NCBI RefSeq assembly: GCF_004167665.1
Contig: NZ_SEWE01000013.1
Coordinates: forward strand, 1 to 64,000
Direction: 5' to 3'
Length of the DNA: 64,000 nucleotides
From: Hymenobacter persicinus
GTDB lineage: Bacteria > Bacteroidota > Bacteroidia > Cytophagales > Hymenobacteraceae
Shown here: one piece after another, positions 1 to 6,991 of the stretch
Position numbering within the stretch: position 1 is the first letter of the stretch
Layout of the letters: every line of letters starts with the position of its first letter
Position numbers and translations under genes: made by a program
The notes under the pieces: model-generated
What the model saw: only the letters and a program-made list of their open reading frames with translations
What the model was told of the DNA's origin: nothing
The model's database searches: none

Positions 1-30
1 CGGCTCCCCGGAATGGGGAGCCGCTTTTTT
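1..30 (+). terminator. Intrinsic terminator of a gene left of the window
   Basis: A perfect 9-bp stem (1-9 with 15-23, loop of 5) is followed by six T residues at 25-30. It must serve a plus-strand gene that lies outside the window. Confidence 0.8.
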
Positions 31-64
31 GTTTTTCAGACAGACTTTGGGAGACTAGCCGGAG

Positions 65-235
65 CTAGACAACCCGACCGCCGCGGATAACGCGCAGCAG
101 GATGGCGATGATGGCGATAACCAGCAGGATGTGAATCACATTATTGCCGGCCAGACCTGCGCCGAGTACGCCGAAGAAGCCGAGGGCCCAGATGATAATC
201 AGGATGACGGCGATGATGTACAGCAGATTTCCCAT
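65..235 (-). CDS. Small two-helix membrane protein (Lmo0937/DUF5670-like)
   Basis: This 56-aa protein is almost entirely two hydrophobic helices joined by a Gly/Ala-rich turn and ends in a basic tail (RVIRGGRVV). That layout matches the small Lmo0937-type (DUF5670) membrane proteins, which are common in Bacteroidota and have no defined role. The ATG at 233-235 is preferred over an in-frame codon 15 residues upstream because the protein then begins MGNLLYIIAV, typical for the family. It stands alone and points out of the window. Family assignment is from pattern only. Confidence 0.75.
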   Translation of the reverse strand: MGNLLYIIAVILIIIWALGFFGVLGAGLAGNNVIHILLVIAIIAILLRVIRGGRVV

Positions 236-488
236 GGTGGTTGGAGGTTGGTTGGAAAGCTGGAGAGAGAAACAAATCACTTTAAAGCCGGTTGAATCTG
301 GTTGGATTCACGCTGTAAGGCGATTTGCGGTTTTGTACGCGGGCCTTTTCAAAAGGATATATCTCAATAAAAAAATTTAGCACTCCGCGGGGGGCTTCTC
401 GCCTAAAACCCCGTTGAAGACCTGCAAAAGCACTTTTCTGCACCTATACTTTTTTTACATGCCCCGGGGATTGGCGCCCAGCGGCAGC

Positions 489-519
489 TTGGGCACCCGT
501 GAAATTCGGCTTAGCTTTG
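489..519 (+). promoter_or_regulatory. Bacteroidota-type promoter for the 3-hydroxyacyl-CoA dehydrogenase gene
   Basis: TTGG at 489-492 lies 19 bp before a perfect -7 box TAGCTTTG at 512-519. The start codon is at 592. A GC hairpin followed by T residues (521-562) sits directly behind the box. Confidence 0.6.
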
Positions 520-591
520 TGCCGCTGCCGACTCCGTTTCCCCGGACCGGGAGCGGCTTTTTCTTTCCCACCCTCCTTTTTTCCGCTCTGC

Positions 592-1482
592 ATGATCAAC
601 GTTGCCGTTATTGGCTCGGGTACCATGGGCAATGGTATTGCCCACGTGTTTGCCCAACACGGCTTTGCCGTCGCCCTGATTGATATCAGCCAGCCCGCCC
701 TCGACAAAGCCTTAGGTACCATCGGCAAGAACCTGGACCGGCAGGTAGCCAAAGGCGGCCTCACCGACGCCGACAAAACCGCTACTCTGGGTCGGATTCG
801 CACCTTTACCAGCATTGCCGAAGGCGTGCAGGGCGTGGGCCTGGTGGTGGAAGCCGCCACTGAGAACGTGGAGCTCAAGCTCCAGATTTTCCGCGAGCTG
901 GACCAGCACGCCCCCCAGGATGCCATTCTGGCCTCCAACACCTCCTCCATTTCGATTACCAAGATTGCCGCCGTTACCAAGCGGGCCGACAAGGTCATCG
1001 GCATGCACTTTATGAACCCGGTGCCGGTGATGAAGCTCGTGGAGGTGATTCGCGGCTACGCCACCTCCGACGCCGTGACGACCCAGATCATGGACATTTC
1101 GCGGCAGCTGGGCAAAACGCCCACGGAGGTAAACGACTACCCGGGCTTCGTGGCCAACCGCATTCTGATGCCGATGATCAACGAGGCCATCATCACCCTG
1201 TTTGAGGGCGTGGCCGGCGTGGAAGAAATTGATACCGTTATGAAGCTGGGCATGGCTCACCCGATGGGCCCGCTGCAACTGGCCGACTTTATCGGCCTCG
1301 ACGTGTGCCTGGCCATCCTGCGGGTGCTGCACGAGGGCCTGGGCAACCCCAAGTACGCCCCCTGCCCCCTGCTGGTGAACATGGTGACGGCCGGCCGCCT
1401 GGGCGTGAAGTCCGGCGAGGGCTTCTACACCTGGGGCCACGGCACCAAGGACCTCATCGTCGCCGACCGGTTCAAGAAGTAA
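592..1482 (+). CDS. hbd: 3-hydroxybutyryl-CoA dehydrogenase
   Basis: This 296-aa NAD-dependent enzyme oxidises or reduces 3-hydroxyacyl-CoA/acetoacetyl-CoA in fatty-acid or butanoate metabolism in the cytosol. The N-terminus carries the dinucleotide-binding fold with GSGTMG at residues 8-13. The family's catalytic His appears in MHFMNPVP (His139), and the C-terminal helical domain contains the conserved NDYPGFVANR stretch. The ATG at 592 places the Rossmann fold at the extreme N-terminus as is usual; an in-frame start at 499 would add 31 unconserved residues. It is monocistronic, with its own promoter and terminator. Substrate chain length cannot be read from sequence. Confidence 0.93.
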   Translation: MINVAVIGSGTMGNGIAHVFAQHGFAVALIDISQPALDKALGTIGKNLDRQVAKGGLTDADKTATLGRIRTFTSIAEGVQGVGLVVEAATENVELKLQIFRELDQHAPQDAILASNTSSISITKIAAVTKRADKVIGMHFMNPVPVMKLVEVIRGYATSDAVTTQIMDISRQLGKTPTEVNDYPGFVANRILMPMINEAIITLFEGVAGVEEIDTVMKLGMAHPMGPLQLADFIGLDVCLAILRVLHEGLGNPKYAPCPLLVNMVTAGRLGVKSGEGFYTWGHGTKDLIVADRFKK

Positions 1483-1508
1483 GTCAGCAGCACAAACTTT
1501 AGCACAAG

Positions 1509-1538
1509 CCCTTCCCGAGTTGTCGGGAAGGGTTTTTT
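1509..1538 (+). terminator. Terminator of the dehydrogenase gene
   Basis: A perfect 10-bp stem (1509-1518 with 1523-1532, loop gttg) is followed by TTTTTT. Confidence 0.9.
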
Positions 1539-1556
1539 GCATCCCGCAAAGCCTTT

Positions 1557-1835
1557 GGGACTAGTGCCGGGGGCCGGCGGGAGGCAATAACCCTCCCGGG
1601 ACTTGTCTCGGCGGGCTTTGGGAAGCCCACGAGTGCTTCGGGACTTGTGCTGATGGGCTTCAACACTTACCAAAACGCTGCGGGACTTGTCTCGGCAGGC
1701 TTTAGCATTTGTAAAAACGCCTCGAGACTTGTGTTGATGGGGTTTAGCACTTACAAAAATGCCTCAAGACTTGTCCCGGCCGGCCGCTGTACTTACCAAA
1801 GGGCGCCGAGGCTGGTCCCGGCCGGATTTGGGCGC
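1557..1835. repeat. 42-bp tandem repeat array
   Basis: Imperfect copies beginning with a GGGACTTGT-like motif start at 1598, 1640, 1682, 1724, 1766 and 1808, exactly 42 bp apart. A more degenerate copy starts at 1557, 41 bp before the first. Copies 1640-1808 stay open in one plus-strand frame and would encode a degenerate 14-residue repeat (for example RLVLMGFSTYKNAS), but no start signal or homology supports translation. The array fills the space between the dehydrogenase terminator and msrA. Confidence 0.9.
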
Positions 1836-1946
1836 CTGGGCGGGGGCGGATGGTGCAGCGGATTGACGGTTCCGCCGGAAACCTTCAGTCCGGAAATTCG
1901 CTTATAAGCGTATCTCTTTCGAATTACACTTTTCGCAGATAACAGA

Positions 1947-2486
1947 ATGGAACAAGCCACATTTGGCGGCGGCTGCTTTTGGTGCACCGAAGCCGTATTT
2001 CAGAATCTGAACGGGGTGGAGAAAGTCGTGTCGGGCTACACCGGCGGACGCATTGCCAACCCAACTTACAAGGAAGTTTGCAGCGGTCTGACCGGCCACA
2101 ACGAGGTGATTCAGGTAACCTACGACCCCAAGGTTATCAGCTACGAGGAGCTGCTGGAGGTATTCTGGAAAACCCACGACCCGACCACGCTCAACCAGCA
2201 GGGCAACGACGTGGGCACCCAGTACCGCTCGGGCATCTACACCCACAATGAGGAGCAGCAGCGCCTGGCCGAAGCCTACAAGCAGAAGCTCACCGAGGCC
2301 GGCGCCTTCGAGCGGGGCATTACCACCGAGATTCTGCCGCTCAAGGCCTTCTACCCGGCCGAGAACTACCACCAGAACTACTACAACCTCAACGGCTCGC
2401 AGCCCTACTGCCAGTTCGTGGTCAAGAGCAAGGTCGACAAGGTGAAAGCCGTATTCGGCGACAAGCTGAAGAAGTCGGTGGCGTAA
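1947..2486 (+). CDS. msrA: Peptide-methionine (S)-S-oxide reductase MsrA
   Basis: This 179-aa enzyme reduces the S-epimer of methionine sulfoxide in proteins, using a cysteine nucleophile recycled by thioredoxin. The family signature GCFWC is at residues 9-13, with catalytic Cys10, followed by VVSGYTGG. The C-terminal YHQNYYNLNG stretch is typical of MsrA. Length is normal for a cytosolic, single-domain MsrA; there is no signal peptide and no fused MsrB. It is a single gene behind the 42-bp repeat array and ahead of a bidirectional terminator. Confidence 0.96.
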   Translation: MEQATFGGGCFWCTEAVFQNLNGVEKVVSGYTGGRIANPTYKEVCSGLTGHNEVIQVTYDPKVISYEELLEVFWKTHDPTTLNQQGNDVGTQYRSGIYTHNEEQQRLAEAYKQKLTEAGAFERGITTEILPLKAFYPAENYHQNYYNLNGSQPYCQFVVKSKVDKVKAVFGDKLKKSVA

Positions 2487-2506
2487 GTGCCCGGATTGCT
2501 GTTAAC

Positions 2507-2536
2507 AAAAAAGCCCGCTGGTTAGCGGGCTTTTTT
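2507..2536. terminator. Bidirectional terminator between msrA and the Imm35-like gene
   Basis: A 7-bp GC stem (GCCCGCT, 2513-2519 with 2524-2530) is flanked by an A-run on the left and a T-run on the right, so it can end transcripts from both converging genes. Confidence 0.85.
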
Positions 2537-2552
2537 GTTGGGGGAAACCGGC

Positions 2553-2861
2553 CTAATAGCCGTGCTCCTTCTCATATTCGGCCAAGTAGTGCTTGAGTTC
2601 GTGAGCAGTACTGGTGACTGTAACAGACCCATCGTATCTGTTCACGATGAATGGCGCATTGCCAAGCAGACCGTAGCCTATATCCTTCGTTTCCAGAAAC
2701 CTCTTGGAATTGTAGACAAAGATCCAGCCGTATGGCTTTGTAAGAATATGCTTGTCAACAAGTACACAATCCGTTACGGCATACGGGTCACCATAGGAAT
2801 TGGCATTCAGCTTTTCCAGTTCACACAAAGCAATTAGGTATGCTTCTTCAAAGCTGAGCAT
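2553..2861 (-). CDS. Imm35/YrhB-type immunity-like protein
   Basis: This 102-aa protein reads like the Imm35 (YrhB) family: it starts MLSFEEAYLIAL, has the core YGWIFVYNSKRFLET, then a GNAPFIVNRYDG turn and an acidic C-terminus. Family members are often immunity proteins of polymorphic toxin systems, but many Bacteroidota carry them as orphans. No toxin gene is next to it here. Its start lies 12 bp beyond the dapD stop on the same strand, so it is probably read through from dapD. Codon and base use look more AT-rich than its neighbours, which may mean transfer. Actual immunity function is unproven. Confidence 0.75.
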   Translation of the reverse strand: MLSFEEAYLIALCELEKLNANSYGDPYAVTDCVLVDKHILTKPYGWIFVYNSKRFLETKDIGYGLLGNAPFIVNRYDGSVTVTSTAHELKHYLAEYEKEHGY

Positions 2862-2873
2862 GTTCTGCAGCGT

Positions 2874-3692
2874 TTACACGCTCACCCCGAAGTCGCGCAG
2901 GGCGTCGTTGAGCGAGGTTTTCAGGTCCGTGCTGGGCTTGCGCTGGCCGATGATCAGGGCGCAGGGCACCTGGTACTCGCCGGCGGGGACGGTCTTGGTG
3001 ATGGAGCCGGGAATCACCACCGAGCGGGCCGGCACGAAGCCTTTATACTCCACGGGCACTTCTCCCGTCACGTCGATGATCTTGGTGCTGCCGGTGATGG
3101 TCACGCCGGCGCCGATAACGGCCTCCTTGCCCACGTGGCAGCCTTCGACCAGGATGCTGCGCGAGCCGATGAAGGCGCCGTCCTCGATAATCACCGGAGC
3201 CGCCTGCACGGGCTCCAGCACGCCGCCGATGCCCACGCCCCCGCTCAGGTGCACGCCGGACCCAATCTGGGCGCAGGAGCCCACCGTGGCCCAGGTGTCG
3301 ACCATGGTACCCTCGCCCACCCAGGCGCCGATGTTCACGTAGCTCGGCATCAGAATCACGCCGGGAGCCAGGTAGGCGCCGTAGCGAGCCGTGGCCGGCG
3401 GCACCACCCGCACACCCTGGCCGGCATAGTCGGTTTTGAGGCGCATTTTGTCGCGGTACTCGAAGGGCTTCAGCTCGATGGTTTCCATCTGCTGAATCGG
3501 GAAGTAGAGAATAACGGCCTTCTTCACCCAGTCATTGACCTGCCACTGCCCGTCGGCGGTGGGCTCGGCCACGCGCAGGCGGCCCTTGTCGAGCTCCTCA
3601 ATAACGGCGTGAATGGCCTCGGTGGTACGGGTTTGCTGGAGCAGGCTGCGGTCGGCCCAGGCGGCTTCGACGAGTTCTTGCAGGTTGGTCAT
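2874..3692 (-). CDS. dapD: 2,3,4,5-tetrahydropyridine-2,6-dicarboxylate N-succinyltransferase
   Basis: DapD transfers succinate from succinyl-CoA to tetrahydrodipicolinate in the succinylase branch of lysine and diaminopimelate synthesis. The 272-aa protein has the helical N-terminal domain followed by a left-handed beta-helix of hexapeptide repeats (for example GVILMPSYVNIGAWVGEG and IIEDGAFIGSRSILVEG). Length is normal. It has a perfect -7 box on the minus strand (3775-3782) and is divergent from the glycosyltransferase. The Imm35-like gene follows 12 bp behind its stop. Confidence 0.96.
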   Translation of the reverse strand: MTNLQELVEAAWADRSLLQQTRTTEAIHAVIEELDKGRLRVAEPTADGQWQVNDWVKKAVILYFPIQQMETIELKPFEYRDKMRLKTDYAGQGVRVVPPATARYGAYLAPGVILMPSYVNIGAWVGEGTMVDTWATVGSCAQIGSGVHLSGGVGIGGVLEPVQAAPVIIEDGAFIGSRSILVEGCHVGKEAVIGAGVTITGSTKIIDVTGEVPVEYKGFVPARSVVIPGSITKTVPAGEYQVPCALIIGQRKPSTDLKTSLNDALRDFGVSV

Positions 3693-3774
3693 GGGTTGGT
3701 CTTTCGTTGGTGGTTTCTGGTTGCTGACCGGCTAAAAACCTACTTCGGGAGTCGGGCGGCCCAACCAAGAAGTG

Positions 3775-3782
3775 CAAACTTA
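3775..3782 (-). promoter_or_regulatory. dapD promoter -7 box
   Basis: The minus strand reads TAAGTTTG, a perfect TAnnTTTG match, about 85 bp ahead of the dapD start codon in the divergent intergenic space. Confidence 0.6.
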
Positions 3783-3799
3783 CCATCTTAGCGGCCACA

Positions 3800-4966
3800 A
3801 TGCCGCATCTTCAGGCTCCGACCGTCGTTTTACTGGCCTCCGTGCTCAAGCCTACGGACGATACGCGCATGCACGAGAAGTTCGGACGCACCCTGGCCCA
3901 GCGGCCCGGCTGGCAGGTGCACGTGGCCGGCCGCGCGGCCCCACCCTCGGCCGAGGCCCCACCCAACCTGCACGCCCATCCTTTGCTGAACGGCTCCCGC
4001 CTGAGTCTGGCCCGGCTGGGCGCCCAGGCCCGCTACTGGCGCCTGCTCGGCCGTCTACAGCCCGACCTGGTGGTGGTCCACGCCCCGGAGCTGCTGCCGC
4101 TCACCGTGCTCTGGCAGTGGCTGCGCCCCGCTCGGCGCCGGTTTATCTACGACGTACGGGAAAACTACGCCCTAAACGTGACCACCCAGCAGGTGTACGG
4201 GGGCCTGACCCGGCGCGGGCTGGCCACTGCGCTGCGCTGGGTGGAAGCCCGGGCGGCCGGCCGGGCCAGCGGCCTGGTTCTGGCCGAGCAAAGCTACGCC
4301 ACGGAGTTGCCCTTCCTGGCCCGGCTGCCCGCCGGCCGCGTGGTGGTGCTGGAAAACAAGTACCAACCCGCTTCAGGCGAGGTGCTGCCGACTTCGGCCC
4401 AGCCCCTGCCCGGCCCCACCGAGCCGCTGCGGCTACTTTACTCGGGCACTATCTCGGAACTGAACGGCGTGTTTGAGGCCCTGGACTTCACGGTTCGCCT
4501 GCGCCAATACTGGCCCCAGGCTCACCTGACCATCATCGGCTACTGCCAGCAGCCCGACCAGCTGCGGCGCCTGGAGCAGGCCTTAGCGGCTGCTGGGGGC
4601 GCGGCTACGCTGGTCGGGGGCGCCGCCCCGGTGCCGCACCAGCGGATTCTGGCCGAAATCCGGCGCAGTCACTTGGGCCTGCTGCCCTACCGGCCGCACC
4701 CCAGCACCTGGCGCTGTCTCCCGACCAAGCTCTACGAATACCTGGCCCACGCCCTGCCCGTGCTGATTCCGCCCAATGCCCTCTGGCAGCAGCTGGTGGC
4801 GCCGGCCGGCGCGGGGCTGGTGGTGCGCTTCGACGCGCCGGCGGACCTGGCCGGGCTGACCGAGCAGCTTTCCCGGGGCCGGTTTTACGCTCAGGGGCCA
4901 CCCGCGGAAGCGCTGTGGGCCGCCGAAAGCAGAAAATTGTGGGCATTCCTGGATAGTATCGGGTAA
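3800..4966 (+). CDS. GT4-like glycosyltransferase
   Basis: The 388-aa protein has the two Rossmann-like halves of a GT-B glycosyltransferase. The N-terminal half opens with a hydrophobic beta strand and the DTRMHEKFGRTL loop. The C-terminal half has LRLLYSGTISELNGV, typical of the donor-binding domain, and KLYEYLAHALPVL near the end, which corresponds to the nucleotide-sugar binding E-x7-E region of family GT4. There is no signal peptide, so it should act at the inner face of the cytoplasmic membrane. It sits alone rather than in a polysaccharide cluster, so donor and acceptor cannot be inferred. Confidence 0.85.
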   Translation: MPHLQAPTVVLLASVLKPTDDTRMHEKFGRTLAQRPGWQVHVAGRAAPPSAEAPPNLHAHPLLNGSRLSLARLGAQARYWRLLGRLQPDLVVVHAPELLPLTVLWQWLRPARRRFIYDVRENYALNVTTQQVYGGLTRRGLATALRWVEARAAGRASGLVLAEQSYATELPFLARLPAGRVVVLENKYQPASGEVLPTSAQPLPGPTEPLRLLYSGTISELNGVFEALDFTVRLRQYWPQAHLTIIGYCQQPDQLRRLEQALAAAGGAATLVGGAAPVPHQRILAEIRRSHLGLLPYRPHPSTWRCLPTKLYEYLAHALPVLIPPNALWQQLVAPAGAGLVVRFDAPADLAGLTEQLSRGRFYAQGPPAEALWAAESRKLWAFLDSIG

Positions 4967-4980
4967 CTGCCGACCTTTGC

Positions 4981-5013
4981 GCCCCGTTACAGAAAAAACG
5001 GCCGGGGCTTTTT
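4981..5013 (+). terminator. Terminator of the glycosyltransferase gene
   Basis: GCCCCG (4981-4986) pairs with CGGGGC (5003-5008) and is followed by TTTTT. The fabH -7 box begins only 2 bp after the T-tract. Confidence 0.65.
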
Positions 5014-5015
5014 GC

Positions 5016-5023
5016 TACCTTCG
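5016..5023 (+). promoter_or_regulatory. fabH promoter -7 box
   Basis: TACCTTCG matches TAnnTTTG at 7 of 8 positions. The same octamer occurs ahead of lepA and icmF in this window. It lies 42 bp ahead of the fabH ATG. Confidence 0.5.
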
Positions 5024-5065
5024 GCTCCTTTTCTGCTCTCTCTCCCGCCTATTCCCACTTTTCTT

Positions 5066-6076
5066 ATGAGTACCCTCCGACATTCCGAAATTGCCGGCGT
5101 CGGTCATTACGTCCCCGAGCGGGTTGTGACCAATGCCGACCTCACCACCCTGATGGAAACCACCGACGAGTGGATTCAGGAACGCACCGGCATCCGGGAG
5201 CGGCGCTGGTTTGAGGAAGGCAAAGACACCACCGCCAACATGGGCGCCAACGCCGCTCGCAAGGCCCTGGAAATGGCCGGCCTCGAGCCCGACGACGTGC
5301 AGATGATTGTGTTTGCCACGCTGTCCCCCGATTATTTCTTCCCCGGCTCGGGCGTGCTGCTGCAGCGGGAACTCGGCATCAAGGCGCCCATCCCAGCCTT
5401 CGACGTGCGCAACCAGTGCTCGGGCTTCGTCTACGCGCTGAGCATGGCCGACCAGTTCATCAAAACCGGTATGTACGACACGGTGCTGGTCGTGGGCTCG
5501 GAAATTCACTCGTCGGGCCTCGACATCAGCACCCGCGGCCGGGGCGTGTCGGTGATTTTCGGCGACGGCGCCGGGGCCGTGGTACTGCGCCCCAGCACCC
5601 GCGAAGGGCACGGCATTCTGAGCACCCACCTGCACGCTCAGGGTGAGCACGCCGAGGAACTGATTGTAAAGGAGCCTGGCTCCAACCGCAACAACCGGGT
5701 GCAGTACGTGGTGGCCAATGAGCTCGACATGTACCCCTACATGAACGGCCAGAACGTGTTCAAGCACGCCGTGGTGCGCTTCCCGCAGGTTATCAAGGAG
5801 GCCCTCGACCAGAACGGCATGCAGCCCCAGGACATCGACATGCTGATTCCCCACCAGGCCAACTTGCGCATTACTCAGTACGTGCAGCAGAAGATGGGCC
5901 TCTCCGACGACAAGATCTACAGCAACATCCAGCGCTACGGCAACACCACGGCCGCCTCGGTGCCCATTGCCCTGAGCGAGGCCGTGGCCGAAGGCAAGAT
6001 CAAGCGCGGCGACCTGGTTTGCCTGGCCGCCTTCGGCTCGGGCTTCACCTGGGCCTCGGCGCTGATCAAGTGGTAG
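5066..6076 (+). CDS. fabH: 3-oxoacyl-ACP synthase III (FabH)
   Basis: FabH condenses an acyl-CoA primer with malonyl-ACP to start fatty-acid synthesis. The 336-aa protein has the full KAS III triad: Cys118 in NQCSG, His263 in IPHQANLRI and Asn293 in YGNTTAASVP. It starts MSTLRHSEIAGVGHYVPE at the ATG at 5066; an in-frame TTG at 5012 would lie in front of the predicted promoter and is rejected. Cys-His-Asn enzymes in Bacteroidota often accept branched primers, but primer choice is not visible here. It is monocistronic. Confidence 0.94.
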   Translation: MSTLRHSEIAGVGHYVPERVVTNADLTTLMETTDEWIQERTGIRERRWFEEGKDTTANMGANAARKALEMAGLEPDDVQMIVFATLSPDYFFPGSGVLLQRELGIKAPIPAFDVRNQCSGFVYALSMADQFIKTGMYDTVLVVGSEIHSSGLDISTRGRGVSVIFGDGAGAVVLRPSTREGHGILSTHLHAQGEHAEELIVKEPGSNRNNRVQYVVANELDMYPYMNGQNVFKHAVVRFPQVIKEALDQNGMQPQDIDMLIPHQANLRITQYVQQKMGLSDDKIYSNIQRYGNTTAASVPIALSEAVAEGKIKRGDLVCLAAFGSGFTWASALIKW

Positions 6077-6121
6077 TGCTTGGCTGAGTAGTTCCGGCTT
6101 TGGCCGGACAACCAGGTTTTC

Positions 6122-6163
6122 AAAACGGGGTAGCGGGCAGGTTGCTCCGCTGCCCCGTTTTTT
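6122..6163 (+). terminator. Terminator of fabH
   Basis: A 15-bp stem with one G-U pair (6122-6136 with 6147-6161) runs into a T-tract ending at 6163. A near-match -7 box, AATATTTG, for the next gene starts at 6167. Confidence 0.85.
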
Positions 6164-6202
6164 GCTAATATTTGCCCCGGCCTCCGCCCAGCAGCGGCCC
6201 CA

Positions 6203-6892
6203 TTGTTCACCCTTGTTACCGATCCGTCCGCTTTGCCTAGCTACACCGAGGAAAATTACCTGAAGGCCATCTACAAGCTCTCGGAAGCGGAGCCCGGCGT
6301 GGAAGTGAGTACCAACCGCATTGCGGAGGTCCTCCAGACCCGGGCTGCCTCCGTGACCGATATGCTGCGCCGGCTTGGGGAGAAAGAATTGCTGCACTAC
6401 CAACGCTACCGGGGCGTGTCGCTCACCCACGAAGGCCGGCGGCTGGCGCTGCTTACCATTCGCAAACACCGGCTCTGGGAAGTGTTTTTGGTGCAGAAGC
6501 TGGGCTTCAACTGGGACGAGGTGCACGAGGTGGCCGAAGAAATGGAGCACCTGCAGTCCCCGCTACTCATCCGCCGCCTCGACGAGTTCCTGGACTTCCC
6601 CCAGTTCGACCCCCACGGCGACCCTATCCCGGCCGAGGACGGTGCCATCCTGCGGCCCCGCCACCGCCTCGTGGCCGACCTGCAGCCCGGCGACGGCGGC
6701 ACCGTGGTAGCCGTCAAAAACACCTCCGCGCCGTTCTTGCAGTACCTCGATAAGGTCGGGCTAAGCCTGGGCGCGCAGCTTGAAGTCCTGGACAAGGTAT
6801 CGTTTGACAACTCGTTAGAAATCAAAGTAAACAACAACGGAACGGCGTTGATTTCGGCGGAAGTAAGCCGTAATCTTTTCGTGGCGGGCTAA
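6203..6892 (+). CDS. Metal-dependent transcriptional regulator, DtxR/MntR family
   Basis: The protein (up to 229 aa) begins with a winged helix-turn-helix (YTEENYLKAIYKLSE, then TRAASVTDMLRRL). The dimerisation domain holds the metal ligand region HEVAEEMEHLQSPLLIRR. A C-terminal SH3-like FeoA domain covers about residues 150-229. Such proteins repress iron or manganese uptake when loaded with Fe2+ or Mn2+. No ATG is available; TTG at 6203 gives the longest form and TTG at 6233, starting at PSYTEENY, is equally plausible and closer to family length. No metal transporter is adjacent, so the regulon is not evident. Confidence 0.88.
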   Translation: MFTLVTDPSALPSYTEENYLKAIYKLSEAEPGVEVSTNRIAEVLQTRAASVTDMLRRLGEKELLHYQRYRGVSLTHEGRRLALLTIRKHRLWEVFLVQKLGFNWDEVHEVAEEMEHLQSPLLIRRLDEFLDFPQFDPHGDPIPAEDGAILRPRHRLVADLQPGDGGTVVAVKNTSAPFLQYLDKVGLSLGAQLEVLDKVSFDNSLEIKVNNNGTALISAEVSRNLFVAG

Positions 6893-6957
6893 GCGGCGAG
6901 CCTGCCGTTCTAATGCCGCAGGAGCGGGGTTCCGGGCCGGCCTGCGGCGGCGTTTTC

Positions 6958-6965
6958 TATCTTTG
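6958..6965 (+). promoter_or_regulatory. mnmE promoter -7 box
   Basis: TATCTTTG is a perfect TAnnTTTG match 26 bp ahead of the GTG start of mnmE. Confidence 0.6.
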
Positions 6966-6991
6966 CGGCCCGTTCACTTTTTCCCGCTGCC

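Noticed and set aside
1598..1835. Tandem array considered as a CRISPR
   Set aside because: Units are contiguous with no unique spacers, and no cas genes are present. The same holds for the 21-bp array at 32949-33145.
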